Below, one piece after another: positions 1 to 11,310 of a stretch of 64,000 nt of DNA (its first letter is position 1; every line of letters begins with the position of its first letter). The DNA is from Gnetum montanum (taxonomy: Eukaryota; Streptophyta; Gnetopsida; Gnetales; Gnetaceae): assembly GCA_015680685.1 (NCBI GenBank), contig MNCI01023346.1:147100-211099 (forward strand), given 5' to 3'. Below the pieces are notes generated by a model that ran no database searches, was not told the DNA's origin, and saw only the letters and a program-made list of their open reading frames with translations. A program made the position numbers and the translations under genes.

Positions 1-868
1 CTTTTGGTAAATTCTTGTGGTTAGGACTTTAACTCTTGTTCCAAATGACATTCCCAGAGCTTACAGACTCTTTTGAATGTGGGTTTGTCAGGGCATTAAG
101 GGCATGAGCCTGCTTTGGGGAGGACCCACTGACATTCCTATTTGGTGCATCAGTTAAATTCTTTCCCTTAACATTTTTGCAATCCACTCTATTTTGTTCA
201 TTTCCATCTTGACATCCATTTCATCGATGTTATAGTTGTCTCTTTTTCTCTATTTCTCTTGTTATTTATTCTTTCTCCATTCTATCGCTACTGGAGGTTC
301 ACTCTTAGTCATGGGGGTCTGGACCCAAATTTTTTCAATTTTCTCCTAACCCCTACACCTTTGGTAGCCACTATGATATCTCCAGACCTCTATCAGCCAT
401 ACCACAACTTAGCTAATCGACCTTTCACCGAAGCAAGGTATCAATTGCATTATGATTCATTTACCCTTGCTAATAAAAGACTGTGTTGTATGTGTAGATG
501 GCAATCATACAACAATGGATTGGATCTGGAGGGAACACTTGGAATGGATTGGTGCTGAAATAGCTATACAAGGAGCAAGATCGATGGCGCACTTATGGAT
601 AGACAATGAAAGGTGTAATCTTGGCATTGGCAGCAGCAGACTTCTTCTTTTTTCTCTCTTCTCTCTCAGCTACCAAATAAGGCTTGATGTTAAATGTATA
701 AGGTGTTCACTCTTGTTGTCATGAACACCAGTTTTGTCTTGTTCTGTAATGATGATCCATTCACATATCATCCCATTCACCATTAGTTCCATTCTAGTTA
801 ATAATCCCATACCTTCCCAATATTTTGTAAGGAACTCAAGGACGAGTTTTTATTTAGTCATGGGGGTA
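1..868 (+). mobile_element. Element X, 3' internal noncoding end (element continues left of window)
   Basis: This is the tail of a Ty3/gypsy-type element whose coding part lies outside the window. It matches the stretch between pol and the 3' LTR in element A (8720-9081 plus 17896-18403) and in B (minus strand). Landmarks are a conserved noncoding block at 90-138, an AGTCATGGGGG motif at 307-317, a short ORF-like remnant after a TAG at 495-497, and a second AGTCATGGGGG at 856-866 that abuts the LTR and should act as the polypurine tract. No protein domain is visible here. Confidence 0.75.
498..724 (+). pseudogene. Short ORF3-position remnant of element X
   Basis: An ATG follows the acceptor-like TGTGTAG, where C and F start their long ORF3. 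The sequence is recognisably the same as the 77-codon ORF of B (28012-28245, minus) and the broken copy in A (18029 onward). One base is missing near the start relative to B, so the ATG frame soon leaves the conserved frame. The conserved frame runs to a stop just after 720 and ends in a hydrophobic Phe/Leu/Ser stretch. I do not recognise the product. It may be what is left of a longer ORF3 or a small ORF of its own. Confidence 0.35.
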
Positions 869-1714
869 TGATGGGATGCGATATCACATGGGTCGGGATA
901 TCATGTACCCCACGATATTACGTACGCGATATCGTGTCTTCCCCTCCGATATCGTGTATGCAATATCGCAGTCTATCGCCATTTCTATAAATAAGAAGTG
1001 GCTCTCCCTTGTTTCTCCATCTAGCCCTAGACCGTAGCGAAACTCTAGCAATTTTACCTCTCTAGAGATAGAATAATTTCTATGTGCCTGTAGTAGGAGC
1101 TCCAAAGTGAACGGATCTTTATTCAAGCAAATATTGTACTTGAACACAAGTTTGTGTACAGAAATAAAGATGAACTTCTTGGATAAACCTTACAGTGCAT
1201 GGACTAGGCTAATTAGGACTTTACTTATTGTTATTTATTGTTTATCATTTAAATGCTTTATTAGTTAATTAAATCTCTCTCAACCCTTCTCCCATAGTTA
1301 AGTGCATTCAGTACGACCACTTCGAGCACGTGCGTTATGCTTGGTGATCCCAGTAACGAATAGCGATTGGTAACCAAGGTTGCATTGGTTCAAGGTGTGA
1401 ACAGTAAGTGGGAATGGATGCTGATGCTAGGTTAATTAAGGCTTAGCTAGTTAGTTAAAGTTAGTTATTTAGTCTCTTCACCCTTCACCTCATTAGCATA
1501 GGTGATAAAATATAAAAGACATAAAAATCATATACCTCAGACTTACTTTACCATACAACTGTGACAAATACAAGTAAGTCTGGGAAGACAATGAATGATT
1601 AACCTTAAGTATTCCATGAGGCGTGTGGGCACTTAGTCTGCGGAGTTCGACTGGATCATGTGTGTAACACTCGTATTCGTATGGTTGAGTGTAGGGGTAC
1701 CTTGCCACTCATCA
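869..1714 (+). repeat. LTR of element X (3' LTR)
   Basis: The repeat starts TGATGGG directly after the polypurine motif and ends CTCATCA, about 846 bp. GATATC-type boxes start at 880, 897, 914, 928, 948 and 962, with a TATAAATA box at 986. An AATAAA-like signal lies near 1161. It is followed directly by gag-coding sequence, with no primer site. That makes it the 3' LTR of X inserted into another copy, not the 5' LTR of A. It is the same family as the LTRs of A, B, C and D, clearly diverged. Confidence 0.85.
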
Positions 1715-3431
1715 CCTCCTAATCGTTCAATCCCAAGCATGCTTCTTCGTGCTCTCACACAAATTGGTATGCAGCACTTACAGGTAGAGTACGTTGTGCA
1801 TGAACATAACTCAAGAGAGTATCGACCCACAAAGGCATAATGTCAAAGGGACTTACAACAGGAGAGACATCATAAATCTATGAAGGAGAAGTTTTCGCTA
1901 GATGTCCCATATGTCATAGGTGAAAATGAGGATGGTGAACTTACCTCAGGAGGTCTTCCACATAATGATGTTCCTCCCATTGACTTTGGTCAAGGAGTTG
2001 TGTATTAGAATCTTCACTCAACTATCCACAACCTAGATTCTTGTACCGATGGACACAAAGGATCCAAAAAAGGAACATGAACACATGACAAAGATGGATA
2101 TTTTGATCATAAACTTGATCGAGGTTGCGACCACCAAAGACAAGAAAGTAGGCACCATCATGATGATGGTCCTCCTCCCTCTTCACCTCCATCATCTCCT
2201 TCCCCCTCTCCTTCAAGATCGGAACATAGTCACAAAGGGAAAGACCTTGAGGATAATGGTAGGCAAAACAGGAATAATAGAAAAAATAGTCGAGAAAGGG
2301 GATGGAGGCATTTTAGAGAAACACACTGTGAAAGGAGGGAGATTAGGGAGCAACATAGGTATCATAGACATCATAGAGAATATGATCATGATGAACCCCT
2401 ACTCACTACCCGAAGTATGCTAGATATAACTGAGGCTGTTAGAATCCTAACAAGGCACCAAAAAGACAACAGGATCAAAAGATTGGACATGAACAATATC
2501 CCACGATTTGAAGGGGGATACAATGCTGATCCTCAAAATCATTTGCAAGCATTTTACGATGCATGTGCCTTGCAAAACATAGAAAAGAAGTGGAAAAAAC
2601 TCAAGTTGTTTCCACGGACACTGATCAAGGAAGCGAAAAGCTGGTATTGGTCCTTAGAATCAGAGTCCATTCATCGATGGAGTACCATGTTAGAACTATT
2701 CAATGATAAGTATTAAACATACTCCTGAGTGTTCAACCTGTGAAAGAAAATCCAAGGATCAAAGCAAGGAGGACACGAACCCTTGGATGCTGCCATGGGT
2801 CGATATTATGCATTATTACATTGTTGCCCTAGCCATGATTACTCATAGAGGGAACAATTACGCCATCTTGTAGATGGGCATAGGTACAAAATGCGAAGAA
2901 CCCTTGGGACTTATGCCCAAGGAAGACTATGCGAGCTTAGAGCCCATCAGGTACAAAGATTATTGGAGCAAGTTGCCAAAGAGGAAGGTGAGTTAAGGAA
3001 AAGAGAGAGTACGGAGGAATACAACAGAGATCTTTCCCTCAAAAAAATGAAGTTAGATTTTGTGAGGATGAAGAAGAGTCACCACTTGAAGAGATGGTGA
3101 ATAAGAAAACTTTGTCCATTTAGAAATTTACATCAGAAGTATCAGCAAAGGTAGATCAAATGTGGGACTTCCTAGATAATAAATTTCAAACTATTCTTAA
3201 AATAGTAGAGGAGTCTAGGAAACAAAGTAGTGATCGAGAAAGGGGAAAAAGAGAGAAGCTGAATATGCACGTAACAAAGGTAAGGGTAAAGTGGCCATCA
3301 TCGAAGAGGTTGTGGATTCAGATATAGACAATGATGGTGGATGTAAGATATGCCAATATGACCATCCTAAAGGATGTTGCCCTGTAATCTCACATCTACA
3401 GGAATTTGGGGTGTATGCACTCAACCCATGA
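1715..3431 (+). pseudogene. gag pseudogene of element A, 5'-truncated
   Basis: The encoded protein would be the Gag capsid/nucleocapsid precursor. The first readable part (about 1715-1830) matches the Gag N-terminal section of B and F. The capsid core is best preserved at 2417-2716, with motifs such as RFEGGYNADPQNHLQAFYDA, followed by a Lys/Glu-rich stretch at 2891-3100. A variant zinc knuckle of pattern C-x2-C-x3-H-x4-C lies at about 3340-3385, the form I associate with Athila-type Gag. Several stops and frame changes break the frame, so no functional product is expected. Confidence 0.8.
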
Positions 3432-4640
3432 TTAAACAGAAGGTAAACACCCCAAAGGTTACCTTATCCTCAACGTAACCCAAGGTAGTTCCACCAACCC
3501 TTGATGTATTATCCAAGTGGAACTCCATCACAACCAAATGAGCAATATCAACAATGGTAACACCCATAATCATGGGGAATGCCACCACTGCGTCAACAAT
3601 ACCCTTACCGTTAACTTGACCTGTATGGATACTACGTGTAGCAGTTGATCTCTCCACGTGACTCTACTGGTCATCTCACTCCTCAACCTCACTACCAAGC
3701 CCAAGAGTACTATAGAACTCCTTCTTCTAAGGGTGATGAACTATCCTTCTCATCTAGCTGCATCTCTTCCACCCTTAGCTCCATTACCACCTACTCCAGC
3801 TATGCAGGGTAAGCTCCCTACCCAGCCACAGCAACATAATGCTATAAGGGCTATTAATCCTCAATCTACTATTAGTTCAAAAAACCACACAAAGAAGAGA
3901 CCTTTCTTTAGAACCAATAGTCCAACTAAGTCTTTACAACCACAAGCGGCTAATCCTCCAAATGCCTCACCATCATTCGAATCTTTGGAACTCGTTTCAA
4001 ACCAAAAACCATGCCCAACACATATGGTCATGTTGACTCATGTCGTCACCGATTAGATTAAAGTTGGCCACCTTCCTAGGAAATTTTTTGATCTTGGAAG
4101 TCCTCTTATATATGTACAAATCACTAAAAATGAACCATGCAAAGCTCTTTTGGATTTAGGTTTTTGTGTTAACTTAATCTGTCAAGAAATGTATAAAGTC
4201 TGAACCCTGCCTCCACTAAAAAAGAGTAACATACATTTAGAGGTAGTCGACTAGTCCATCACTGTCCCATTAGGACTAATGGAGGACATCATCACCACTA
4301 TTTGTGGGTGGTCATATCCAGCTAACTTCTTAGTGATTCAAGTTAACAACGGAAAGGGGGACCTCCCAATCATAATGGAAAGAACATGCTTAAGCACAAT
4401 TGATGCATGCCTAGGAATACGTGATCTTTCCCTAGAAATATCAAAGGAAAACATGTTTGGAAAGATCGAGAAGGAAAAAGTTCCATGCATCGCATATAGT
4501 GACACAAGGTGCAATTGCGTGTAGAAGTCCTGGTTTGTACAACGTTTAACATTACCTACATGCAACTAGTGTGCACAAGTAACCAACATACAAAGATGCC
4601 TATATGCAGCAGCCACAAGATAGGAAGTTACCCAGTGGTT
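3432..4640 (+). pseudogene. Proline-rich linker and aspartic protease remnant, element A
   Basis: A Pro/Gln-rich linker (about 3660-4050) joins Gag to an aspartic protease-like domain. The protease active site lies at about 4144-4165, where F reads ALLDSGSGVNLIS. Here the Ser-Gly-Ser part is changed to Leu-Gly-Phe, so the catalytic triad DSG has become DLG. The second protease half, with a GR(A/T)xLSTIDA motif, is at 4370-4410. In-frame TAG stops near 4050 and 4200 break the frame. In a live element this enzyme would cut the Gag-Pol polyprotein inside the particle. Confidence 0.75.
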
Positions 4641-6300
4641 GAAAATTAACCAAGAGAGAAATTCAACTATATGCATGAAACCAACTGAGGGTTTGACTTG
4701 CACTTACATTGATAGCATAGATACATTAGAGCAAGTCCATCACCAACTTCCACGTCTCAACATTGAAAGTATCAACTGGGAGAAGTTGGAAATCCCTGAC
4801 AACTTTAAGCAAGAGCCCCTTAAGTTAAAACTATTGCCCACCAATATGGAGTATACATTTCTCAAAAATGGAAAATCGGTAATTATTAATGGTAAGCTCG
4901 CTCCTCAACAAAAAGAGAGATTGCTGGAAATGGTAAATAAATGGTCAAAAGCCTTTGCTTGTTCATATCTTGAATTAACTGGAATAGACCCTAGGATATG
5001 CTAGCATAGAATTTACACTAACCTATCCATGAAGCCTCACTGACAATTGCAAAGGCGACTGAACCCAAAGCTGAAGCAAGTGGTTAAAGAAGAAATTGAA
5101 CAACTTCTAATAACCTGGTTCATTTACCCCATTGTTGATAGTGAATGGGTTAGTCCCTTAGTCATTGTGCCCAAAAAGGAAGGTAAATGGAGGGTGTCTA
5201 TAGACTTTAGGCTACTAAACATGGCAACATTCAAAGACCACTTTTCATTGCCATTCATTGACCAAGTCTTAAACACCATTGCAAGGCATCACTACTATAG
5301 TTTTCTGGATGAGTACAATGGATACAACCAAATCCAAATGGCACTAGAAGACCAAGCCAAAACTACGTTTACAAGTCCTTGGGGGACGTTCACATACAGA
5401 CAAATTCCGTTTGGCTTGTGCAATGCCCCTACAATGTTTTAACATTTGGTTCTAAGTATCTTTTAGTAGCAAATAGGGAATGGTGTAGAGGTCTTCATGG
5501 ATGATTTCTCCACCTACAGAGTGGACTTTGATCAAGCATTGGACCAATTAGAGCAAGTACCAAAATGATGTGTTGAAACCAATTTAAGACTCAACTAGCA
5601 AAAAATCCATTTAATGGTCCAAGAAGGTGTAGTATTAGGGCATAAGAATTCACAAATAGGGATAGACGTATACCCTGAAAAGATTAAAGTCATCCAAAGA
5701 ATCACATGCCAACCTGAAACTGTAAAAGACATCTAATCATTCCTTGGACCCACTGGCTACTATAGGAGACTTATTGAGAACTTTTCAGAGGTTGCAAAAC
5801 CATTGGTTGAACCAACAAAAAAGGACGTATCCTTTGAATGGACCAAGGAATGTGAACTAGCTTTCCAAACCTTGAAGTAGAAGTTGGTAGAAACAACTAT
5901 TCTACAAGCTCCTGTCTGGTTCAAACCATTCCACATAATGACTAACATGTCCAACTATGCTATAGGAGCTATACTTACATAGTTAGATGATCAGAAATGA
6001 CCCTATTACATTCATTGTGCAAGTTGAAGTGTTGTTGGTGCACAACTCAACTGCACCACAATGAAAAAAGAATTAATGGTTGTGGTGTTTGCACTAGATA
6101 AGTTTAGGCACTATGTATTGGGCTATAAGGTATTTGTACACACAGACCATAGTGCAATTTGGTTCCTGCTGAATAAACCAACGGTGAGCCCTCGCATCAT
6201 ATGATGGCTCGTAATCTTACAAAAGTTCAATCTTACAATGATAGATCGTAAAGGCACCAAGAACATTGTTGCTAATCATTTATCTCAATTAAGATGGGAC
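4641..6300 (+). pseudogene. Reverse transcriptase and RNase H remnant, element A
   Basis: The RT begins with the basic stretch QRRLNPKLKQVVKEEIEQLL at about 5047. It continues with WVSPLVIVPKKEGKWRVSID (5140-5205), FSFLDxYxGYNQ-like residues near 5300, the primer-grip area PFGLCNAPTMF (5405-5440) and the catalytic box VFMDDFSTY at about 5493-5520. RNase H follows, ending in the ANHLSQLRWD motif at 6270-6300. Its first catalytic Asp (TDASN in F) reads TNMSN near 5940, so it is lost. Numerous TAG stops are present. The domain order and motifs identify Ty3/gypsy without doubt; the Athila/Tat placement rests on motif resemblance. Confidence 0.88.
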
Positions 6301-7660
6301 AACAAAGAGGATGAATATCCACTTTCTGATCACTTTCCTGATGAATTCCTCTTTACAGGTGTAGTAAATAATCAATTAACCACAAAGACAAATTGGTATA
6401 GTAGCATTCTTACCTATCTCCTTACACAAGAAACACCACAAGAGTTAGACGTTAAAAAGAAACAACAATTTCTACACCGAGCCAAGTATTTCATGGAAAT
6501 CAACAAGCATCTTTATAAGGTATGCTTTGATGGCTTGGTTCGATGGTGTGTTCCCAATGTAGATCAATTACGAGTTCTCCAAGATGCTCATTAGGGTCCT
6601 TGTGAGGGTCATTATGTTGGGAGATGAACAACCATTAAAAGCTTGCTTGTAGGATATTATTGGCCTACATTGTTTCAGGATGCTCATCATTTCGTCCAAT
6701 CTTGTGAATGCTGCCAATGTGATGGGGGAATGACTGCTAGAATGGAGGGTCCACAACAATGGATTCAACTTTTAGAACCCTTCGACATATAAGGAATTGA
6801 TTTTATGGGGCCTATTACACCAATGTCCAATGGAGAAGCCTACATTGTTGTTGCTATTGACTATTTCACAAAGTGGGTAGAAGTAGCTACTATTACAGAT
6901 TATACATCATCTACTGCTACATGATTTGTTCAACAACAAATTATTAGTAGGTTTGGTATGCCTCGTGCACTTATTTTTGACAATGGTACACACTTTACAG
7001 GTGGAAATTTTTGAAAGTTGATGCAATGCTTAGGAGTGGAACACAAGCTGACTACACCATATCGCCCTCAAGTGAATGGTCAAGCCGAAGTCACCAATAG
7101 GAAGATTACGAAAATATTGACACAAACCATTAGCAAATATAGGCGAGACTGGAGCACCAAACTGAACGATGCTCTTTGGGCATACCCCACTCCACATGGA
7201 AACTCCCTATAGGCTACTCTCCCTATGAGTTAGTGTACGGTAAACTTCCAATGCTTTTTATTCAAGTTGAGCTCCGTACACTATCTACGGCATGTGATCT
7301 CAACCTTGACCTTAATCTAGCACAGAAAGAATGGTTGATGAACCTTAACTTGCTAAATGAAAATCAATTAGCCACCCTGTCATCTAACAAACTGCACAAG
7401 GCCTTTAACAAACAACGTCATGACCTAAGGACTAGGAAAGTTAAATATCAACTATGTGATAAGGTTCTATACTGGAGTCCCACACATTGCCATAATGAAC
7501 TAAATTTCAAATGTTGTGGAAAGGACCTTATATTATTCATGAAACTTTTCCTTCAGGGGCCATGATGATTTACAAACCTAAAAGCTCGAATAAGAAATTA
7601 TTGGTCAACATACAACAAACCAAACCTTTCCATGAGCCTAGAATAGCTAGTACCAATACT
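6301..7660 (+). pseudogene. Integrase remnant, element A
   Basis: The integrase would insert the cDNA copy into the chromosome. An HHCC zinc-binding N-terminus is visible at about 6590-6725, ending CCQCD. The catalytic core follows: GIDFMGPITP (first Asp) at about 6793-6825, FDNGTHFTG (second Asp) near 6976-7000, and GQAEVTNRKI (Glu) at 7078-7110. The C-terminal part runs to about 7640. The DDE residues are all visible but lie in frames broken by stops at about 6592, 6790 and 7013. No chromodomain is apparent, which fits a non-chromoviral lineage. Confidence 0.85.
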
Positions 7661-9081
7661 ACCTGTGTTGGTGGACAACCCTGCTCATTATTTTGGATCT
7701 CCTCCTTACAACTCAGTCATGGGGGAGATGGCCACCAATGCTAACCATTCTAAGCCCTCAACTCTTTTTGTATTTTTGTTTTACACATATTTTCAATTTT
7801 ACTTATTCTTTTTTACACCATCGTTCATATTTTTTACTATTTCTTGGTTTGATTTATTTTCATTCGTCATACAATAAGTGTTCATGATGGTGGATTGTAC
7901 TATAATGGTGTTGATTGCTAATGTTTGGTTTTTACCTTTGACTTTTGATGTTGACAATAAGATATGGTTCTTTTAATAAAACAGGTAATGAGTCCACATC
8001 GTCCATTCATCCATTTAACTCTGTGGACTCTCTTGGCTTTGGAACTGTATTGTCCCTTTTTCTAAATGAACTTATTACTGAATTGGTGGCTAGGTATTCT
8101 TCAAACCAAGGAGGGACTCAATGGTTGAAAAGGGTGTGACTTCAAGAGGATTCGACACACTTGTGCTAGCTATTCTCTTGGGTACTTGGATGCTTTTCAT
8201 GAGTTTTCCACCATTCTGTCATTGACCGAACATTAGGAAATCGAATGAATTAAATAAGTCTTTGCATGGTATGGTTCTCATGTTAAAAAAAAAACCTAGT
8301 GAAAATTCAAATTACACCCCTTAGACATAATAATGAAATATGGGCTACAAACATTGGTTATGGGACTAGAAAGACATGTTACCCATGCCTAAAGGTTCCC
8401 TCTAACTAAGGCCCTTTCTCGCTTTTTACTTCTCTATCTTTCTCTCCTTGGAATGGTGGTAACTCTATGAATGCATTCTTGTTGCTTCAAGAGGATGGCT
8501 TGGTCAAATGTGTTGATGTGAGATCACTGAATGTGGTTTGTTTGAATCCAAATTTGGAATGAATTCTATCTAGTCACTGTAACCATATAATACATAAGGG
8601 ACTTTACACAACCTTGCTCTTGGGATTCCATTCCATTTTCTCCTCTCCTTCCATATTTCTTTCCATATTACATCTCATTGCTGGTTTTATGATCAATCTA
8701 TATCTTGGTTGAGGCATTGTTCATCTTTGGTAACTTCTTGCGGGTAAGTTCTTAACCATTGTTCCATACGTCATTCCTAGAGCCTACGGACTCTTTGGTT
8801 TGTGGATCTGTTAGGGCATAAAAGGCATGAGCCTACTTTTGGGAGAACCCATTGACATTCCTTTATGGTACAATTGTTAAGTTCTTTCCCTTAAACATTC
8901 TTTGCAATAAACCATTTCTCATTTCATCCCCATCCATGACATCCATTTTATTGGCTTCACTATTGTTATTTTTCTTGTTCCTTTAGTTTTTCCACCGTAT
9001 TACTATAGAAGGTTCGCTCCTAGTCATGGGGGCCCTATTTTTCCATTCTATTACCTATCTCACCCCTACACCTTGGGTAGT
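7661..9081 (+). other. Post-pol noncoding region of element A (first part)
   Basis: No long frame is present. The stretch holds shared landmarks: AGTCATGGGGG at 7715-7725, the GTGTGACTTCAAG block at 8134-8146, the GCATGGTGTGGTTC-type block near 8262, the conserved block at 8813-8861 and a second AGTCATGGGGG at 9022-9032. The target duplication of element C (GTAGT) closes it at 9077-9081. Similarity to the corresponding parts of X, B, C and F, which differ widely elsewhere, suggests these blocks serve the element. Confidence 0.75.
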
Positions 9082-9942
9082 TGATGAATTGTGATTCATT
9101 GGGCTCCGATATTGGACCCCCGATATCGAATCTATGATATTGGGTACGTGATATCGTGATCTAAGTAATGATATCAGGTACACGATATTGTGACTCCTAT
9201 GCGGGCCTATAAATACACATGTAGGTGCATGGGGTTAAGGGAGTAAGTTAATATAGGAAAGTTAGAGTAGTCTTTTAGTTTTCATTTTTAGTTCTTCTCA
9301 ACCCTTTCTCCCAGTGCATGCCCACAATGTGATGATTGTAATTGTATGACATCCTTTATTCAAGTGTGACGTACTTGGACATGCACATGACTGAAAATAA
9401 AGATCAAAATTACTTCATCATTACAACATTCACTTAGTTTAATTATTTAATTGTTATTTTTATTTATCATTCTTAAATGTGGAATGAGCACGACTTAATC
9501 ATGAGCATCTACGTGTGACTACTTGGTATCCCAGTAGCATACTTGGGCCATGCGCTTGGTAATCCTAGTGGTACTCATGCATGAGGTTTGAGATGTGTAC
9601 GGATGATTAAGGAATGGATGCTTATCGCACTTAGGCTAGCTTAGATTCTCTCTCCCTATCTATTCTTAGTTTAACTCTCTCTCCCTTTCCTCCTAGCTTA
9701 ATTAAAGATTATTTTCCATTATCTCTAGGAGCAACATTAGTTTAGGAACACATCATACACCTCACTCTAGACTAAACCATATGTGACAAAGCAAATACTA
9801 GTCTAGGTGGGAAGACAATGAACTGTGATCAACAAGTAACTATCTAGATAGCACAACTAGCTTGTCTACGGAGTTTAACCAAATCGTGCGTGAAACGCTT
9901 GTATTTGTATGGTTGAGTGTAGGGGTACCTCATCACTCATCA
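9082..9942 (+). repeat. 5' LTR of element C
   Basis: It starts TGATGAATTG and ends CTCATCA. GATATC-type boxes start at 9108, 9122, 9136, 9150, 9170 and 9184, and the TATAAATA box starts at 9208, which should place the transcription start about 30 bp downstream. Its partner is 17030-17890. Confidence 0.93.
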
Positions 9943-9963
9943 TAGGCACTGTTGTTGGGGATA
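9943..9963 (+). other. Primer-binding site, tRNA-Asp type (element C)
   Basis: Directly after the LTR the sequence reads TAGGCACTGTTGTTGGGGAT. This is a C-to-T weathered form of TGGCGCCGTTGCCGGGGAT, the complement of the tRNA-Asp 3' end used by many Athila/Tat elements. It is where minus-strand cDNA synthesis would start. Confidence 0.75.
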
Positions 9964-10084
9964 GTGCTAGTTATCTAGATTAGTTACATCATACAAGATC
10001 GTTGTAACAAAGTATTAACGATATATCTTTCAGAAAAATAATAATAATAATAATTGCAATTAAATCACACACAAATTTACAACC

Positions 10085-11310
10085 ATGTCTCTCTCACAAG
10101 ACTCTAACAATGCAACAACTAGTAAGACAATTCATTGGAGAACCAATGAATTATATAATGATGAAGATGAAGTTTGGAGTACCCAATCTGATGTAGGGGT
10201 CTCCTATGAGCATAAACGCAAACAACATCGTCCCAACTCACAAATGCATAACATACCTAGTGACGATGAACCCCTATTAGCCACTACAAGCTTAACACAT
10301 ATACAAGAGGCTATTCGAATATCCTGCAGGCATTGTAAGGAAAGCCATCTACCCAGGCTTGATTTGAACAACTTCCCAAATTTTCAGGAGGCTATGAATT
10401 AGATCCGCAACAACATTTACAAGCCTTCTACGATGCCTACGCATGGAACAACATTGATAATGGATGGCAAAAAGTTAAGCTCTTTCCTATGACACTCATT
10501 GTCCACACAAAAGTATGGTATAGGTCATTAAAACCAAAATCAATCCGACGTTGGCTGATAATGGTAGAACTATTTAATGAAAGATATCATGCCTATTCAA
10601 GAGTGTTAGCCTTGAGGAGACAAATCCAAGAGTGGAAACAAAAGCAACATGAACCCTTGGACATGGCCTTAGAAAGATATTATGCATTGTTAAACAATTA
10701 TCTAGGCCATTGGTTCTTTGAGGAAAGGCTAATGTATCACATCATAGATAGCTTCGTAATGAAACAAGGGAAACCTTAGGGATGTATGCCTAGGGTCAAC
10801 TATATGAGCTATGAACCCATAAATTCCAAGAGCTTATTAAGCGAGTAGCAAAAGAAGAAGGAGAAATGGCTAAATGGGAGAATGTTGAAAAAATCTCAAC
10901 AAGCCTAAAAATCAACAAGGGCCCATGATTATGAAGAGGAGAAATCAACTCATTGTAAAGAGATGGAACCATCTTTGCCAGTACTACAATCATTAGATGA
11001 AGTTGAGGCAAAGATCAATAGGATGATGGAATGGATACATGAAAAATGTGGAGAATATGCCAACATTATTGGAGATAGAGTTATGACAACCAAAGAAATA
11101 GTGTAAAAAACCTTTAGACGATCAGAAAGAAGGGTTGAAGAGAATAAGAACTTAACTGTCAATCATACATATCAATGTAACATTTTCTTGTACGATCACC
11201 CTAAGGGCCAAGGGCCAATGCCCAATCTTGTCACATTTACATGAGCATTGGGGAAGAATGTTACATCCAGATTTCATACAAAAATACTGTGTTCAATCAT
11301 AGTGGCGACA
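10085..11310 (+). pseudogene. gag pseudogene of element C
   Basis: The ATG at 10085 opens a 105-codon frame, then a frameshift near 10395 moves the capsid core to another frame (10400-10780). Shared core motifs are HLQAFYDAY, KLFPMTLI, RRWLIMVELFNERY and EPLDMALERYYALLNNY. A Glu/Lys-rich section follows to about 11160. Where A, B and F keep a C-x2-C-x3-H-x4-C knuckle, C reads CNIFLYDHPKGQG, so the knuckle has lost cysteines. It also lacks the N-terminal section with VVYxHPNEYxPNFTF that B and F have, making this a shorter Gag. Confidence 0.75.

Noticed and set aside
869-1714. This LTR as the 5' LTR of element A
   Set aside because: It is preceded by a polypurine tract and 3' internal sequence and is not followed by a primer site, so it must be the 3' LTR of another element.
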